The position numbers and the translations under genes were made by a program. The notes beneath the pieces were generated by a model that was not told the DNA's origin, did no database searches, and was given only the letters and a program-made list of their open reading frames with translations. A stretch of DNA of 5,509 nucleotides from Planctomycetia bacterium. Lineage in GTDB: Bacteria > Planctomycetota > Planctomycetia > Gemmatales > Gemmataceae. Location: NCBI GenBank assembly GCA_025356615.1, contig JANXSH010000129.1, positions 1 through 5,509 of the forward strand, given 5' to 3'. Position 1 is the first letter of the stretch. Each line of letters opens with the position of its first letter. Shown here in pieces: positions 1 through 4,821 of this stretch.

Positions 1-69
1 CTCGCGTTCCTGGATCTCGACGGGGCGACCGCGAGGGACAAACTCGCGAGAGCTAAACCGCCGACGTGA
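1..69 (+). CDS. Possible 3' end of an upstream gene (partial)
   Basis: Frame 1 is open from the window edge for 22 codons and ends at TGA 67-69, giving a tail that reads LAFLDLDGATARDKLARAKP and then PT. About three quarters of the third codon positions are G or C, better than the competing + frames over the same stretch, which is why this frame is preferred. The piece is too short to recognise a family, and the other two + frames are also open for most of it. It may equally be non-coding DNA. Nothing about function can be said. Confidence 0.3.
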   Translation, partial: LAFLDLDGATARDKLARAKPPT

Positions 70-91
70 CCCCGCGATGGACGACCCGCCC

Positions 92-142
92 GAGTTTCGT
101 TACAAGACGGCGAGTTACGTTACGTTACAGAGTTACGTTACA
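92..142 (+). repeat. Short repeat cluster, GAGTTACGTTACA type
   Basis: Three copies of a 13-base unit lie close together: GAGTTTCGTTACA at 92-104, GAGTTACGTTACGTTACA at 112-129 (the unit plus an internal extra ACGTT), and GAGTTACGTTACA at 130-142. The core GTTAC occurs again and again in the same direction. The cluster is about 145 bases upstream of the lgt start, in DNA with no supported gene. It could be an operator array for a regulator, a degenerate dispersed repeat, or slippage-generated sequence; the sequence does not decide which. Confidence 0.6.
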
Positions 143-287
143 AAGCCGGTGGTGCCGCCGGTCATTCACTCCGGTCGCTAACGCTCCCGGCTCGCCCTAT
201 TCCTCTCGATCTCGACACCTGGCCCCGCTCTCGGTAGAACACTCTTTGGGTGTCGCCTGTTCGATCGCGCTGTCCGAGGGTGGTTTC

Positions 288-1424
288 ATGCTCCAGGTGT
301 TGTTCCGCATCCCGGTCACGAACGACGGCTTGCCCGTCTACGGGTTCGGGATGATGCTGTTCCTCGCGTTCCTCGTCTGCACCTGGCTCGCGGGGCGGAG
401 GGCCTTGCGCGAGGGGATTCGCAAGGAGACCATTCAGGATCTTGCCGTCTGGCTCTTCATCGGTGGCCTCCTCGGTGCCCGAATCACCTACTTGCTCAAC
501 GAACGACCCCGGCCCGATCTGCTGACGTTCCTCAAGAAACTCCCGCAGATCTGGGAGGGCGGCATCGTCTTCTACGGCTCGGTCCTCGGCGGCCTCGCCG
601 CCTATGGCGTCGCCTACGTCCTGATCTATCGCAAGCAGGGGTTGTCTACCCGGCGGCTCCTCGACGCCCTCGCCCCGTCGATCTGCCTCGGCCTCGCCCT
701 GGGACGGATGGGCTGTTTCCTCAACGGCTGCTGCTACGGCGGCGTTTGCTCGGCAGAGCATGCGGGCATCACCCCGGTCACGTTCCCGCTGTCGGCCCCC
801 GCACGCGATGTCCTCGTCGATGCCGGGTTGCAGACGGTGGCGGGCTTCTCCGTCGTCCCCGAGGCGCAAGGCAGACGCGATGGGGCGCTCGTCGAAGCGG
901 TCGATCCCGCCTCGCCCGCTTACGAGCAGGGTTTACGGCCGGGCATGGTCATCACTCACGTCAACGACAACGAGATCCAGAGCCGGTTCGACCTCGACAA
1001 ATGGCTCGGCTCTCTGTCGTCATGGAAACGCGGCGAATCGCGACTCGACCTGACTTTCGTCTCCTCCCCCGAGGAGGAGGGCACGACGATCACGATCTAC
1101 CCGCGCACGCTCGGGCTGTATCCCACGCAGGTCTACGAGACGGTAAGCATGGTGCTGCTGATGCTCTTGCTGATGGCCTACTACCCGTTCCGGCACAACC
1201 CCGGCCAGGTGTGCGCGGTCCTCATGGTCGGCTACGGGGTCCATCGGTATCTCAACGAGATCCTCCGCGACGACCCGCGCCCCGAGGGGCTGGAGAGCTA
1301 CGGCAGCATGTTCCTCGTCGTGGCCGGCTTCAGCATGTGGACGTGGTTGTGGCGGAAGCCGGCCGACGCGCCCATAGCGATGAGGCCGCTCGCCACCCCA
1401 GAGCCAGTCCCACCCCCAGCGTGA
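288..1424 (+). CDS. lgt: Prolipoprotein diacylglyceryl transferase with PDZ-like insertion
   Basis: Lgt is an inner-membrane enzyme. It moves diacylglycerol from phosphatidylglycerol to the lipobox cysteine of prolipoproteins, the first step of lipoprotein maturation. The 378-residue product has the family landmarks: an N-terminal membrane helix after VYGFGMM (18-23), GGIVFYGSVLGG (91-102, with Y96 near the place of E. coli His103), the signature LGRMGCFLNGCC (138-149, R140 matching the essential Arg of the Lgt signature), YPTQVYE (278-284), and HRYLNEILRDD (319-329). Between the signature and YPTQ lies an extra soluble segment (about 155-272). Within it, GALVEAVDPASPAYEQGLRPGMVITHVNDNEI (199-230, described in parts: GALVEAVDPASPA, then EQGLRPGM) reads as a PDZ domain. 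The protein is therefore longer than the usual 260-300 residues. ATG 288 is chosen because GAGGGTGG precedes it and homology starts there; the frame stays open further upstream to an ATG-less leader with no family similarity. A Pro-rich tail (368-378) overlaps the VanZ-like gene on the other strand. Confidence 0.93.
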   Translation: MLQVLFRIPVTNDGLPVYGFGMMLFLAFLVCTWLAGRRALREGIRKETIQDLAVWLFIGGLLGARITYLLNERPRPDLLTFLKKLPQIWEGGIVFYGSVLGGLAAYGVAYVLIYRKQGLSTRRLLDALAPSICLGLALGRMGCFLNGCCYGGVCSAEHAGITPVTFPLSAPARDVLVDAGLQTVAGFSVVPEAQGRRDGALVEAVDPASPAYEQGLRPGMVITHVNDNEIQSRFDLDKWLGSLSSWKRGESRLDLTFVSSPEEEGTTITIYPRTLGLYPTQVYETVSMVLLMLLLMAYYPFRHNPGQVCAVLMVGYGVHRYLNEILRDDPRPEGLESYGSMFLVVAGFSMWTWLWRKPADAPIAMRPLATPEPVPPPA

Positions 1425-1761
1425 TGCCCGTCACGTTGATGCAGACATCGGTGAAGCACCCGTAGCGCCCCTCGACGAAAGTCTGGAGGTACTCCGTTAG
1501 TGCCGCGTAGACGGCGAGGACGACCCACAGCGCCTTCTGGTGGCGCGGCGTGATGGTGAGCAGACCCGCGACCATCGCAAGCCCGGCGAACGCCCCGAGG
1601 TGTACGCCCTTGCTCGCCCAGAACGTGAGGTGTGCTGGCAAGATCGCCTCGCTCATCTTCGGCGGTTGCGGGCTGAGAAGCCCGTAGGTGAGCAGCGCTA
1701 GCGCCAGCCACCAGCCAACGTAACTGAGCCTCGTCAGTCGATCATTCTGTTTCGCGATCAT
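1330..1761 (-). CDS. VanZ-like small integral membrane protein
   Basis: The product has 143 residues and about four hydrophobic segments (near 14-29, 52-70, 77-93 and 108-124). VanZ-family hallmarks are present: KGVHLGAFAGLA (51-62, the Lys...His motif at the start of a helix), TEYLQTFVEGRYGCFTDVCINVTG (89-112, split as TEYLQTFVEGR and FTDVCINVTG), with the conserved E90, Q93, R99, D105, N109 and G112. VanZ itself is linked to low-level teicoplanin resistance. The role of the many VanZ-like proteins in other bacteria is unknown, so no function is claimed. The start at 1761 is set by a perfect GGAGG five bases upstream; an in-frame ATG at 1791 lacks such a site and lies upstream of a likely -10 box. 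The gene faces lgt, and its last 95 bp lie inside the lgt 3' end, where both proteins are past their conserved domains. Confidence 0.85.
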   Translation of the reverse strand: MIAKQNDRLTRLSYVGWWLALALLTYGLLSPQPPKMSEAILPAHLTFWASKGVHLGAFAGLAMVAGLLTITPRHQKALWVVLAVYAALTEYLQTFVEGRYGCFTDVCINVTGITLGVGLALGWRAASSLWARRPASATTTSTC

Positions 1762-1766
1762 AAGAG

Positions 1767-1771
1767 CCTCC
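1767..1771 (-). promoter_or_regulatory. Shine-Dalgarno site fixing the VanZ-like start
   Basis: On the minus strand the sequence reads GGAGG, then CTCTT, then ATG. This five-base spacing from a perfect core is the best site in the area and selects ATG 1761 over the in-frame ATG at 1791. Confidence 0.7.
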
Positions 1772-1781
1772 GTAACACGAC

Positions 1782-1810
1782 TATATAGCATGATTCGTGT
1801 TCGGAGTCAT
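1782..1810 (-). promoter_or_regulatory. Candidate housekeeping promoter for the VanZ-like gene
   Basis: Read on the minus strand, ATGACT (1810-1805) and TATATA (1787-1782) are 17 bases apart. TGC directly precedes the second box, forming an extended -10 (TGN-TATATA). Each hexamer matches four of six consensus bases of a sigma-70 promoter. Transcription would start near 1775, giving a short leader that carries the GGAGG site. This fits the start chosen for the gene, since the longer start would lie upstream of the -10. Planctomycete promoters are poorly defined, so this is only a candidate. Confidence 0.3.
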
Positions 1811-1839
1811 CGTCAGGTTTTTTGGCTGGCATGATTCGG
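1788..1839. repeat. Pair of 10-base direct repeats GCATGATTCG
   Basis: GCATGATTCG occurs at 1788-1797 and again, exactly, at 1830-1839. The offset is 42 bases, close to four turns of the DNA helix, so both copies would face the same side. The first copy lies within the spacer of the candidate VanZ promoter and the second lies upstream of its -35 box, an arrangement that would suit a regulator binding cooperatively. A chance repeat of this length within the region is unlikely but not excluded. Confidence 0.4.
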
Positions 1840-1947
1840 AAGACGCTCCACAGTAGTTTCAAGGGTCTCACTCAGGCGCTGCGAAGACCTCACCCTCCCA
1901 ACCCGATGCCGAAAACAGTAAACCCCTCGCCCGCTGATTTTCCTGGC

Positions 1948-2013
1948 CGACGATCCTAAAGTGTCAGCGACGAATGGGAGAACGTCTTCCTCGCTGACAC
2001 TTCGGGATCGTCG
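1948..2013. repeat. Long inverted repeat (23-bp arms, 20-base loop)
   Basis: The left arm (1948-1970) and right arm (1991-2013) are complementary at 21 of 23 positions. The two exceptions are adjacent: one T-G wobble at 1957/2004 and one A-C mismatch at 1958/2003. The inner core is AAGTGTCAGCGA paired with TCGCTGACACTT, and the outer part is CGACGATCC paired with GGATCGTCG. The 20-base loop spans 1971-1990. There is no run of T after the right arm, so it does not look like an ordinary intrinsic terminator. A second, small hairpin follows at once (GCGCGG 2017-2022, loop TCGG, CCGCGC 2027-2032). It may be a REP- or MITE-like dispersed element, a bidirectional transcription stop between divergent genes, or an operator. 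The sequence alone does not decide. Confidence 0.85.
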
Positions 2014-2050
2014 TTCGCGCGGTCGGCCGCGCCCGACTATTCCAGACGTG

Positions 2051-2076
2051 GGGAAAAATTGCTCGAGTCCTTTGTC
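2051..2076 (+). promoter_or_regulatory. Weak candidate ECF-sigma promoter ahead of the MXKDX gene
   Basis: GGAAA at 2052-2056 and GTC at 2074-2076 are 17 bases apart, recalling the GGAAC-N16/17-GTC layout of many ECF-sigma promoters. It lies about 115 bases upstream of the MXKDX lipoprotein start, where an autoregulated promoter would be expected if the ECF sigma factor at 3952-4545 drives its own cluster. The -10 side (GTCAGG) is a poor match, and short patterns like this arise often by chance. Confidence 0.22.
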
Positions 2077-2191
2077 AGGATCTTACCCTTCGTCCGACTA
2101 AGGGGGTGCTTCGCCTTCCGCAGTGGAGGGTGAGGGCGACGGCGCGAATTCGAGCCGTGGTCCTGAAATAGATCGAATGAAGGAGTCTCTC

Positions 2192-2395
2192 ATGTCTCGA
2201 ATCTTCAGCATTCTCTCGGCGTGCATCGTGGTCGCGGCCCTGGTGGTGGGTTTCACGGGGTGTACCGACTCCCCTGCCAAGGACAAGGACAAGATGGCCA
2301 AGGACAAGATGGAGGGCGACAAGATGGCCAAGGACAAGATGGAAGGCGACAAGATGGCCAAGGACAAAATGGGCAAGGATAAGATGGAGAAGTGA
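2192..2395 (+). CDS. MXKDX-repeat Met-rich small lipoprotein (MrpX-like)
   Basis: The 67-residue protein has a basic start, a hydrophobic signal helix (about 5-22) and a lipobox-like FTGC ending at C24. Phe at the -3 position is less usual than Leu, so lipidation is likely rather than certain. T25 after the cysteine argues against inner-membrane retention. The mature part is a run of pentapeptides starting at M35: MAKDK, MEGDK, MAKDK, MEGDK, MAKDK, MGKDK, MEK. This matches the 'pentapeptide MXKDX repeat' family of exported bacterial proteins. Met falls every fifth residue, seven in all, among Lys and Asp/Glu. Such Met-rich exported peptides (MrpX of Azospira suillum) have been shown to act as sacrificial hypochlorite scavengers. 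The same role here is inferred from the adjacent cytochrome b and MsrP-like genes. ATG 2192 is preferred over the in-frame ATG 2177 because AAGGAG (2180-2185) sits six bases before it. Confidence 0.87.
   Translation: MSRIFSILSACIVVAALVVGFTGCTDSPAKDKDKMAKDKMEGDKMAKDKMEGDKMAKDKMGKDKMEK
2294..2392 (+). repeat. 30-bp in-frame tandem repeat within the MXKDX gene
   Basis: Units at 2294-2323 and 2324-2353 differ at one base (GAG against GAA). A diverged third unit follows at 2354-2383, and a nine-base remnant ends at 2392. Each unit encodes two pentapeptides. The near identity of the first two units suggests recent duplication, so repeat number, and with it Met number, could vary between strains by slippage. 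Confidence 0.9.
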
Positions 2396-2403
2396 ACCGG
2401 CCC

Positions 2404-2445
2404 AGCCCGTCTCGGCCCCTTATCGTTGGGGGGCCGGGACTGGCT
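2404..2445 (+). other. Strong intercistronic RNA hairpin
   Basis: Between the stop of the MXKDX gene (2395) and the cytochrome b start (2465), bases 2404-2419 pair with 2430-2445. There are 14 Watson-Crick pairs, one G-T wobble (2412/2437) and one C-T mismatch (2408/2441), around a ten-base loop (2420-2429). The inner seven pairs, CGGCCCC with GGGGCCG, are unbroken. No T-run follows, so a classic intrinsic terminator is not supported. It could be a partial terminator or a 3' end stabiliser that keeps the upstream lipoprotein mRNA abundant relative to the downstream genes. Confidence 0.6.
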
Positions 2446-2464
2446 CCCGACAGGAGAATCTGAC

Positions 2465-3136
2465 ATGCTGCGGCTACAGAAGAAGCACCCGAGGGCGATC
2501 CGCTGGATGCACTGGATCAACTTTCCCGTGCTGACCCTGATGATCTGGAGCGGCCTGCTCATCTACTGGGCCAACGATGTCTACTCGATCGATGTCTTCG
2601 GCTATCGACTGTTCCACTTCTTCCCGGACTGGTTCTATTCCGCCCTGGGACTGGAGCGAAAACTGGCGACCGGGATCGCCTGGCACTTCACCCTCATGTG
2701 GGCGTTCCTCCTCAACGGACTCGCCTACGTCGTCTACACGGCGGTCTCGGGCGAGTGGCGGTTCCTCGTCCCGAATCGTCAGTCGTTCGGCGAGGCGTGG
2801 CAAGTGCTGCTTCACGACCTGCACTTGAGCAAGACCGAGCCGCCGCCGCGCAAGTTCAACGGTGCCCAGCAGATCGCCTACACGGGCATCATCCTCATGG
2901 GTGCCGGGTCGGTGCTGACGGGGTTGGCGATCTACAAGCCGGTCCAACTCGCCTGGCTGACGACCGTGCTGGGCGGCTACGAATGGGCCAGGGCGGAGCA
3001 TTTCGCCCTCACCGTCGGCTATGTGTTGTTCTTCCTCGTGCACGTCGGGCAGGTCATCAAGGCGGGGTGGAACAACTTCCGCGCCATGGTCACTGGGTAC
3101 GAAATCGTCCGCGAAAAGGAGGTGGCCCGTGAGTGA
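2465..3136 (+). CDS. Cytochrome b561-type membrane di-heme subunit
   Basis: The 223-residue product has four predicted membrane helices (about 18-36, 71-92, 136-157 and 180-200). Each holds a histidine suited to heme b ligation: H16 in RWMHW, H74 in AWHF, H179 in AEHF and H193 in LVHV. This is the pattern of the bacterial cytochrome b561 / Ni-Fe hydrogenase b-type cytochrome superfamily, which oxidises quinol and hands electrons to a partner enzyme. The following gene, overlapping by 8 bp, encodes an exported Mo enzyme, so the two very likely form an inner-membrane / periplasm electron-transfer complex comparable in role to MsrQ (YedZ) with MsrP (YedY). The start is ATG 2465, with AGGAG at 2452-2456 eight bases before it; an in-frame ATG at 2426 has no ribosome site and lies in the hairpin. 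A thiosulfate-reductase-type cytochrome partner is the main alternative reading. Confidence 0.9.
   Translation: MLRLQKKHPRAIRWMHWINFPVLTLMIWSGLLIYWANDVYSIDVFGYRLFHFFPDWFYSALGLERKLATGIAWHFTLMWAFLLNGLAYVVYTAVSGEWRFLVPNRQSFGEAWQVLLHDLHLSKTEPPPRKFNGAQQIAYTGIILMGAGSVLTGLAIYKPVQLAWLTTVLGGYEWARAEHFALTVGYVLFFLVHVGQVIKAGWNNFRAMVTGYEIVREKEVARE
3116..3122 (+). promoter_or_regulatory. Ribosome binding site for a GTG start inside the upstream gene
   Basis: AAGGAGG lies inside the last codons of the cytochrome b gene, six bases before GTG 3129. This strong site identifies GTG as the start of the Mo-enzyme gene and implies translational coupling across the 8-bp overlap. Confidence 0.7.
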
Positions 3137-3941
3137 ACCGCATACCCCACCGGCCCCGAAGGACGACGACGTGCGCTCGCAGAGCCGGCGGATGACGCGG
3201 CGGAGTTTCGCCGTCGGCGCGGCCGCCCTGGTGGCCGGGTGGGCGGGGCACCGATGGCTCTCGACGAGTGCGACCGAGGACGACATTCCCTGGCCGCTGC
3301 GGCGGGTGCTGGGGTTCAACGAGCGGTTGGGCAGCGCGGCGTTTCGCGGCCAACGTCTGGCGACCACCTTCCCGCCCGAGCGTGCCCTCGCGGCTGACGC
3401 GATGCGCGTGAACGGCACGATCGGCCTGGGCGGGGCGTTCGATCCCGCGACCTGGATGCTGTCCGTCGAGAGCGATCGCGGCGACGCGCAACGGTTCGCG
3501 CTGAACGACGTGCGATCCGTCGCACGCTCCGAGATGGTGGTCGAATTGAAGTGTATCGAGGGCTGGAGCGAGGTCTTCTCCTGGGCCGGCGCGTCGCTGG
3601 GGGACTTCATGAAGCGATACCGGCTGGGGACGCGGAGCGGCTCCGCGCCCGACCCGGAGGGGAATCCGGCGGACCTCTACTCGTATGTCGCTCTGGAAAC
3701 CCCCAACGGGGGATACTACGTCGGCCTCGACATGGCCAGCGCGCTCCAGCCGCAAACGCTGCTCTGCTACGAGATGGGCGGCGAGCCGCTGACGCCCGCG
3801 CATGGCGCGCCGCTGCGGCTGGCCATCCCGGTCAAATACGGCATCAAGAACATCAAGCGCATCGGTCGGATTCGCTTCACCGACGAGCGACCGCGCGACT
3901 ACTGGGCCGAGAACGGCTACGATTGGTATTCGGGTCACTAA
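3129..3941 (+). CDS. Tat-exported molybdopterin oxidoreductase (MsrP/sulfite oxidase superfamily)
   Basis: The 270-residue protein begins with a twin-arginine signal, MTRRSFAVGAAALVAGWAG (22-40, twin Arg at 24-25), so it should fold in the cytoplasm with its cofactor and be exported. The sulfite-oxidase-type molybdopterin domain (Pfam PF00174 type) follows: VVELKCIEGWS (137-147) carries C142, the expected Mo-ligating cysteine; W152 and G154 follow; then YEMGGEPLTPAHGAPLRL (214-231) and PVKYGIKNIKRIGRIRFTDE (234-253). The last block and the ending W259...YDWYS resemble MsrP (YedY), the periplasmic methionine sulfoxide reductase, but this protein stops earlier than MsrP. No b5 heme domain or C-terminal dimerisation domain of true sulfite oxidase is present. 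Methionine sulfoxide of the neighbouring Met-rich lipoprotein is the inferred substrate; another oxyanion or sulfoxide is possible. The start is GTG 3129, with AAGGAGG six bases upstream. Confidence 0.92.
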   Translation: MSEPHTPPAPKDDDVRSQSRRMTRRSFAVGAAALVAGWAGHRWLSTSATEDDIPWPLRRVLGFNERLGSAAFRGQRLATTFPPERALAADAMRVNGTIGLGGAFDPATWMLSVESDRGDAQRFALNDVRSVARSEMVVELKCIEGWSEVFSWAGASLGDFMKRYRLGTRSGSAPDPEGNPADLYSYVALETPNGGYYVGLDMASALQPQTLLCYEMGGEPLTPAHGAPLRLAIPVKYGIKNIKRIGRIRFTDERPRDYWAENGYDWYSGH

Positions 3942-3951
3942 CGGAGCGAGC

Positions 3952-4545
3952 ATGCACGACAGCACGATTGCACCACCGGCCATCGATCCCGATCGCTGGG
4001 TGGACGAGTATGGCGACTACCTGTTCCGCTACGCCTTCCTCCGGGTGAGCCGACGGGATGTCGCAGAGGATCTCGTTCAGGAAACCTTCCTCGCGGCTTT
4101 GCGTGGGGGCGATTCCTTCGTCGGGCAGTCCGCCGAGCGAACCTGGCTGACGGGCATCCTCAACAACAAAATCGTGGACCGGCTGCGGCAAAACACTCGT
4201 GTCCGAACCGAATCGGACCTCGGAGCCGATGTAGGTATCGACTCGCTGTTCGACCAATCGGGGCACTGGAGGAAGCCGCCCCGCGAATGGGGCGGCGACC
4301 CCTGCGAGTTGCTCCAGCGGCGCGAGTTCTGGGAGGCTTTCGAGCGCTGCCGGGGCGGCTTGCCCGAGCGCCTGCGCGAGGCGTTGTCGCTGCGCCTGAT
4401 CGACGGACTGGACGCCGATGTTGTCTGCTCCGCGCTGGGAATCACTGCTCCCAATTTGTGGACGATGCTCCATCGCGCGCGGGTGCGCCTGTTACTATGT
4501 ATGGACCTTCGAGGACTGAATCCGAAACAAGGGGGGAAGTCATGA
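3952..4545 (+). CDS. ECF-family RNA polymerase sigma factor
   Basis: The 197-residue protein has sigma region 2 at about 16-82, with LFRYAFLRV (24-32), AEDLVQETFLAAL (38-50) and RTWLTGILNNKIVDRLR (63-79). Region 4 is at about 128-184, with LPERLREALSLRLIDGL (137-153) and a helix-turn-helix in DADVVCSALGITAPNLWTML (154-173) followed by HRARVRLLLCM. There is no region 1 or full region 3, as expected for ECF (group 4) factors. A rather long linker with GHWRKPPREWGGDP (104-117) and the CM near the end recall the ECF subgroup that travels with small zf-HC2 anti-sigma proteins. The next gene starts within this stop codon region (ATGA overlap 4542-4545), the usual sigma / anti-sigma coupling. The start is ATG 3952, with GGAG five bases upstream and only 10 bp after the Mo-enzyme stop. 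Targets are not shown by the sequence; autoregulation of this cluster is the natural guess. Confidence 0.95.
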   Translation: MHDSTIAPPAIDPDRWVDEYGDYLFRYAFLRVSRRDVAEDLVQETFLAALRGGDSFVGQSAERTWLTGILNNKIVDRLRQNTRVRTESDLGADVGIDSLFDQSGHWRKPPREWGGDPCELLQRREFWEAFERCRGGLPERLREALSLRLIDGLDADVVCSALGITAPNLWTMLHRARVRLLLCMDLRGLNPKQGGKS

Positions 4546-4793
4546 TAACTTGCAAACGAGCCGCCGAACTCATTTCGCAATCCGAAGAAGTCCCGTTGGG
4601 CTGGTGGGGTTGGTTGATGATGCACACTCACCTGGCGCTGTGTAAGGCGTGCGCACGATTTCGCCGACAGGTCCGGCTGCTCCAGCGCCCCGGTTGCGCA
4701 TGCGACGCGCCGTTTCCCCAGGAGAGGCTAACCGACGAAGCCCGAGACCGGATGAAACGAGCGTTGCACGAGCAAAATCCACAGGGTGGTTGA
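4542..4793 (+). CDS. Small zf-HC2 (ZAS-type) anti-sigma factor
   Basis: The 83-residue protein opens with ITCKRAAELISQSEE, typical of zf-HC2 anti-sigma proteins. It carries the zinc-binding ZAS pattern: C4 upstream, then H30-x3-C34-x2-C37 in HTHLALCKAC (28-37). Further cysteines follow at C52 and C54. In the ZAS family such a domain holds the sigma factor inactive, and in redox-responsive members oxidation of the zinc cysteines releases it. No convincing membrane helix is present (WWGWLMM at 21-27 is too short), so it should be cytosolic and sense an intracellular signal. It overlaps the sigma gene by four bases and is translated from ATG 4542 after a G-rich stretch, GGGGGGAAG (4531-4539). 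Oxidant sensing is inferred from the family and neighbours, not shown. Confidence 0.87.
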   Translation: MITCKRAAELISQSEEVPLGWWGWLMMHTHLALCKACARFRRQVRLLQRPGCACDAPFPQERLTDEARDRMKRALHEQNPQGG

Positions 4794-4821
4794 GTCGAGT
4801 ACCTTCAACGGAGAGGCTGCC

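Larger units (their letters stand above)
1762..2191. other. 430-bp divergent intergenic region, no gene seen
   Basis: This region separates the minus-strand VanZ-like gene from the plus-strand MXKDX lipoprotein gene, so it should hold promoters in both directions. It contains a candidate minus-strand promoter, two GCATGATTCG direct repeats (1788-1797, 1830-1839), a long inverted repeat (1948-2013), a small GC hairpin (2017-2032), and a weak ECF-type promoter candidate (2051-2076). An exact 11-base inverted pair, CCTCACCCTCC at 1888-1898 and GGAGGGTGAGG at 2125-2135, brackets the central part. No open frame with a start site or family likeness was found in it. No tRNA-like cloverleaf was noticed. 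Confidence 0.6.

Noticed and set aside
92..142. CRISPR array
   Set aside because: Units are 13 bases with no uniform spacers and only three copies; no cas gene is nearby.
66..287. N-terminal extension of lgt
   Set aside because: Low-quality, Arg/Ser-rich translation covering the GTTAC repeats; Lgt similarity and a ribosome site begin at 288.
1762..1791. Longer start of the VanZ-like gene at ATG 1791
   Set aside because: GGAGG five bases ahead of ATG 1761 is a much better site, and the longer start would include the candidate -10 box.
1971..2032. Intrinsic terminator after the long inverted repeat
   Set aside because: Stable hairpins are present but no T-run follows on either strand.
2098..2562. 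Minus-strand open frame with ILSLAILSPS repeats
   Set aside because: It is the antisense reading of the MXKDX tandem repeat and shares its periodicity; no ribosome site or family likeness.
2474..3610. Long minus-strand open frame opposite the cytochrome b and Mo-enzyme genes
   Set aside because: Arg/Pro/Asp-rich composition typical of antisense frames in GC-rich DNA; both + genes have clear family motifs.
3129..3941. True sulfite oxidase/dehydrogenase
   Set aside because: It lacks a heme b5 or C-terminal dimerisation domain, and its C-terminal block reads closer to MsrP; not excluded as a distant member of the same superfamily.
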